Position numbers and translations under genes: made by a program
DNA from: an uncultured Rhodospirillaceae bacterium
GTDB taxonomy: Bacteria; Pseudomonadota; Alphaproteobacteria; MPNO01
Assembly (NCBI GenBank): GCA_937916005.1
Contig: CALGIA010000398.1
Coordinates: 1 to 7,169 of the forward strand
Length of the DNA stretch: 7,169 nucleotides
Direction: 5' to 3'
Shown: positions 5,714 through 7,169 of the stretch, piece after piece
Numbering within the stretch: position 1 is the first letter of the stretch
How the letters are laid out: each line of letters opens with the position of its first letter
Notes under the pieces: model-generated
The model's input: the letters and a program-made list of their open reading frames with translations, nothing else
The model's database searches: none
Told to the model about the DNA's origin: nothing

Positions 5714-6772
5714 ATGGTCTTCCGCCCCGCCGCGCGCAGTCGCGAGCCCGCAATCGCCATGAAGCGACTGGTCGACCCCGCCGGCTGGACGGCGCGGGAG
5801 CTGGCGGCGGATGATAGCTGGATCTATGAGCTTTCCGTGACGGAGATCGAGGATATCTGCCTGGCTGTCGCCGAGGCGGAACGAAGCGGGCGGGAAATCC
5901 TGGATATCACCCGGGAAAATTTCGATCTGCCGGCCCTCGATCACGGGCTGGCCCTGCTGCATGACGAAATCCTGGAAGGGCGCGGCTTCGTTCTGATACG
6001 GGGAATTCCCATCGACCAGTTCACCAAGACCCAGGCGGCAATCGCATTCTGGGGGATCGGGCTCCGCTTCGGGCGCGCCATGTCGCAAAATGGCGAAGGC
6101 CACATGCTGGGCCATGTGAAGGATTTCGGCGGCGATTACAAAGACCCCGCCGTGCGCGGATATCAGACCGCCGCTGAAATGAGTTTCCACAGCGACCAGT
6201 GCGACACTGTGGCATTGCTGTGCGCCCAACCGTCGAAAAGCGGCGGCGCCAGCAAGATTGCGAGTCTGGTGACGATCCATAACGAGATGCTCGACAGCCG
6301 CCCCGATCTGGTTGAGGCGCTGACCGAAGAGTTCTATCTGTCCCGTCACGGTGAAATCCCGCCCGGTGAGCCGCCCTGGTACAAGCTGCCGGTATTTTCC
6401 TTCCATGACGGTTATTTCGCCGGGCGCGGCGCCGGCACCCATGTGATCAAGGCGCAGGGCCTGCCCGGCGTGCCGCCCTTCACCGACGCCCAGAAGGAGG
6501 CCTTCAGGGTCTTTGCCGAAACCGCGCGAAACACGTATTTCGACATGGATTTCCGCGCCGGCGACATCCAGATCCTCAACAGCCATGTCACCGCCCACAC
6601 CAGAAGCGCGTTCGAGGACTGGCCCGAGCCCGAGCGCAAGCGTCACCTGATGAGATTGTGGCTGGCCGATGAGGGCCGCCCGCTTGTTCCCGGCTTCCGG
6701 GAAAACATCCAGGGCGTGGAAATCGCCGGCATGACCAAGTGCGCGCCGGTCGACAGTTTCCAGGCCGCCTAA
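5714..6772 (+). CDS. TauD/TfdA-family Fe(II)/2-oxoglutarate dioxygenase
   Basis: The 352-residue product has the jelly-roll oxygenase signature. The iron ligands are H159 and D161 (SFHSDQCD) and the distal histidine, probably H295 (NSHVTAHTRSAFED). R314 in KRHLMRLWL is the expected 2-oxoglutarate carboxylate-binding arginine. Such enzymes couple oxidative decarboxylation of 2OG to hydroxylation of a substrate, often followed by cleavage of C-S, C-O or C-N bonds. No feature tells which substrate is used; it is not close enough to be called taurine dioxygenase. The first ~75 residues precede the core and look like a family-specific N-terminal domain. ATG 5714 is chosen because GGAG (5701-5704) is 9 bases upstream. 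TTG 5699 overlaps that site, and ATG 5759 is a weaker alternative. It is divergent from the UbiD-type gene and followed after 21 bases by the VOC gene, likely as an operon. Confidence 0.9.
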   Translation: MVFRPAARSREPAIAMKRLVDPAGWTARELAADDSWIYELSVTEIEDICLAVAEAERSGREILDITRENFDLPALDHGLALLHDEILEGRGFVLIRGIPIDQFTKTQAAIAFWGIGLRFGRAMSQNGEGHMLGHVKDFGGDYKDPAVRGYQTAAEMSFHSDQCDTVALLCAQPSKSGGASKIASLVTIHNEMLDSRPDLVEALTEEFYLSRHGEIPPGEPPWYKLPVFSFHDGYFAGRGAGTHVIKAQGLPGVPPFTDAQKEAFRVFAETARNTYFDMDFRAGDIQILNSHVTAHTRSAFEDWPEPERKRHLMRLWLADEGRPLVPGFRENIQGVEIAGMTKCAPVDSFQAA

Positions 6773-6793
6773 CCCGAACCGACAGGACCAGAC

Positions 6794-7169
6794 ATGATAA
6801 AAACCAAAGGCGTCGTCCATTTCAGCCTGCCGGTCAGCGATATCGACCGCAGTCTGGCGTTTTATCGGGACATCCTGGGGATGGAGGTCTCGGAGAAGCG
6901 TGAAAAGATGGTCTTCCTGCGCACCGGCAATGACCATTTCATGATCACCAAGGCGCCCGGTCCGGTCAATGTGGGTCAGGGCGAAGAGGAAACCATATGT
7001 CACCAGGCGTTCTGGGTCGACGGCGACAAATATGACGACTATGTGCAGGATCTGAGAGACAACGGCGTGGAGGTCTTCTTCGAGGAAGACCGGCCGCCGC
7101 CGGCGAATTTCTCGGGCCGGCGGGCATATTTCCACGACCCGGACAAGCACGTCCTGGAAATCATCGACT
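6794..7169 (+). CDS. VOC-superfamily protein (glyoxalase/extradiol dioxygenase type), cut by window edge
   Basis: 125 codons are visible and the frame is open at the right edge, so the gene is incomplete. The protein shows the two beta-alpha-beta-beta-beta modules of the vicinal oxygen chelate fold. The first starts HFSLPVSDIDRSLAFYRDIL (9-28); the second starts CHQAFWVDG (69-77) and ends YFHDPDKHVLEIID (112-125). Likely metal ligands are H9, H70 and E122. The family includes glyoxalase I, extradiol ring-cleavage dioxygenases, epimerases and fosfomycin-resistance enzymes; the length seen suits a single-domain member of about 130-150 residues. The specific reaction cannot be named. AGGA (6784-6787) lies 6 bases before the ATG. 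Its position directly after the dioxygenase suggests the two act on the same pathway. Confidence 0.85.
   Translation, partial: MIKTKGVVHFSLPVSDIDRSLAFYRDILGMEVSEKREKMVFLRTGNDHFMITKAPGPVNVGQGEEETICHQAFWVDGDKYDDYVQDLRDNGVEVFFEEDRPPPANFSGRRAYFHDPDKHVLEIID

Noticed and set aside
5603..7150. Open frame of 515 codons on the minus strand across the dioxygenase and VOC genes
   Set aside because: It runs antisense to two genes with clear catalytic motifs, has no recognisable domain, and is rich in the His/Asp/Arg/Gly typical of GC-rich shadow frames.

Overview
The window is GC-rich and compactly coded. It has the codon bias and gene families of a Gram-negative proteobacterium. An alphaproteobacterium is the best guess, because MlaC-type and Sel1-repeat periplasmic proteins sit beside UbiD and TauD/TfdA enzymes. 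That assignment is inferred from style and gene content; no rRNA or marker gene is present. There is no tRNA, rRNA, transposase, integrase or CRISPR array.

Layout. Positions 1-254 hold no convincing gene. The first ~145 bases are G/C-run-rich repeats (a direct repeat, a 13-bp inverted repeat and G runs), followed by ~110 bases of leader. A rightward block then runs from 255 to 4125: a MarR-family regulator (255-833), an exported MlaC-like phospholipid-binding protein (888-1565), an exported protein with five Sel1 repeats (1613-2410) and an exported M20 PepV-like metallopeptidase (2428-4125). The last three are closely spaced and all have signal peptides, so they look like one operon for periplasmic proteins. 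An AT-rich palindrome between the marR gene and the mlaC-like gene overlaps a -10-like hexamer and is a candidate operator.

A leftward UbiD-family decarboxylase (4132-5580) meets the peptidase gene tail to tail with 6 bases between the stop codons. A 133-base divergent intergenic region (5581-5713) with two adjacent palindromes separates it from a rightward pair: a TauD/TfdA-type Fe(II)/2-oxoglutarate dioxygenase (5714-6772) and a VOC-superfamily protein (6794 to the right edge, incomplete).

The second half reads as a small-molecule catabolic or detoxifying module: a prFMN-dependent decarboxylase, a 2OG oxygenase and a VOC metalloenzyme around a shared control region. All expected catalytic residues are present in the decarboxylase and the oxygenase. 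The substrate cannot be read from the sequence. The first half reads as an envelope-related module under possible MarR control. No defence system, mobile element or clearly new system is seen. The points most worth checking are the two candidate operators, the exported three-gene set, the in-frame repeats in two exported proteins, and the repeat cluster at the left edge.
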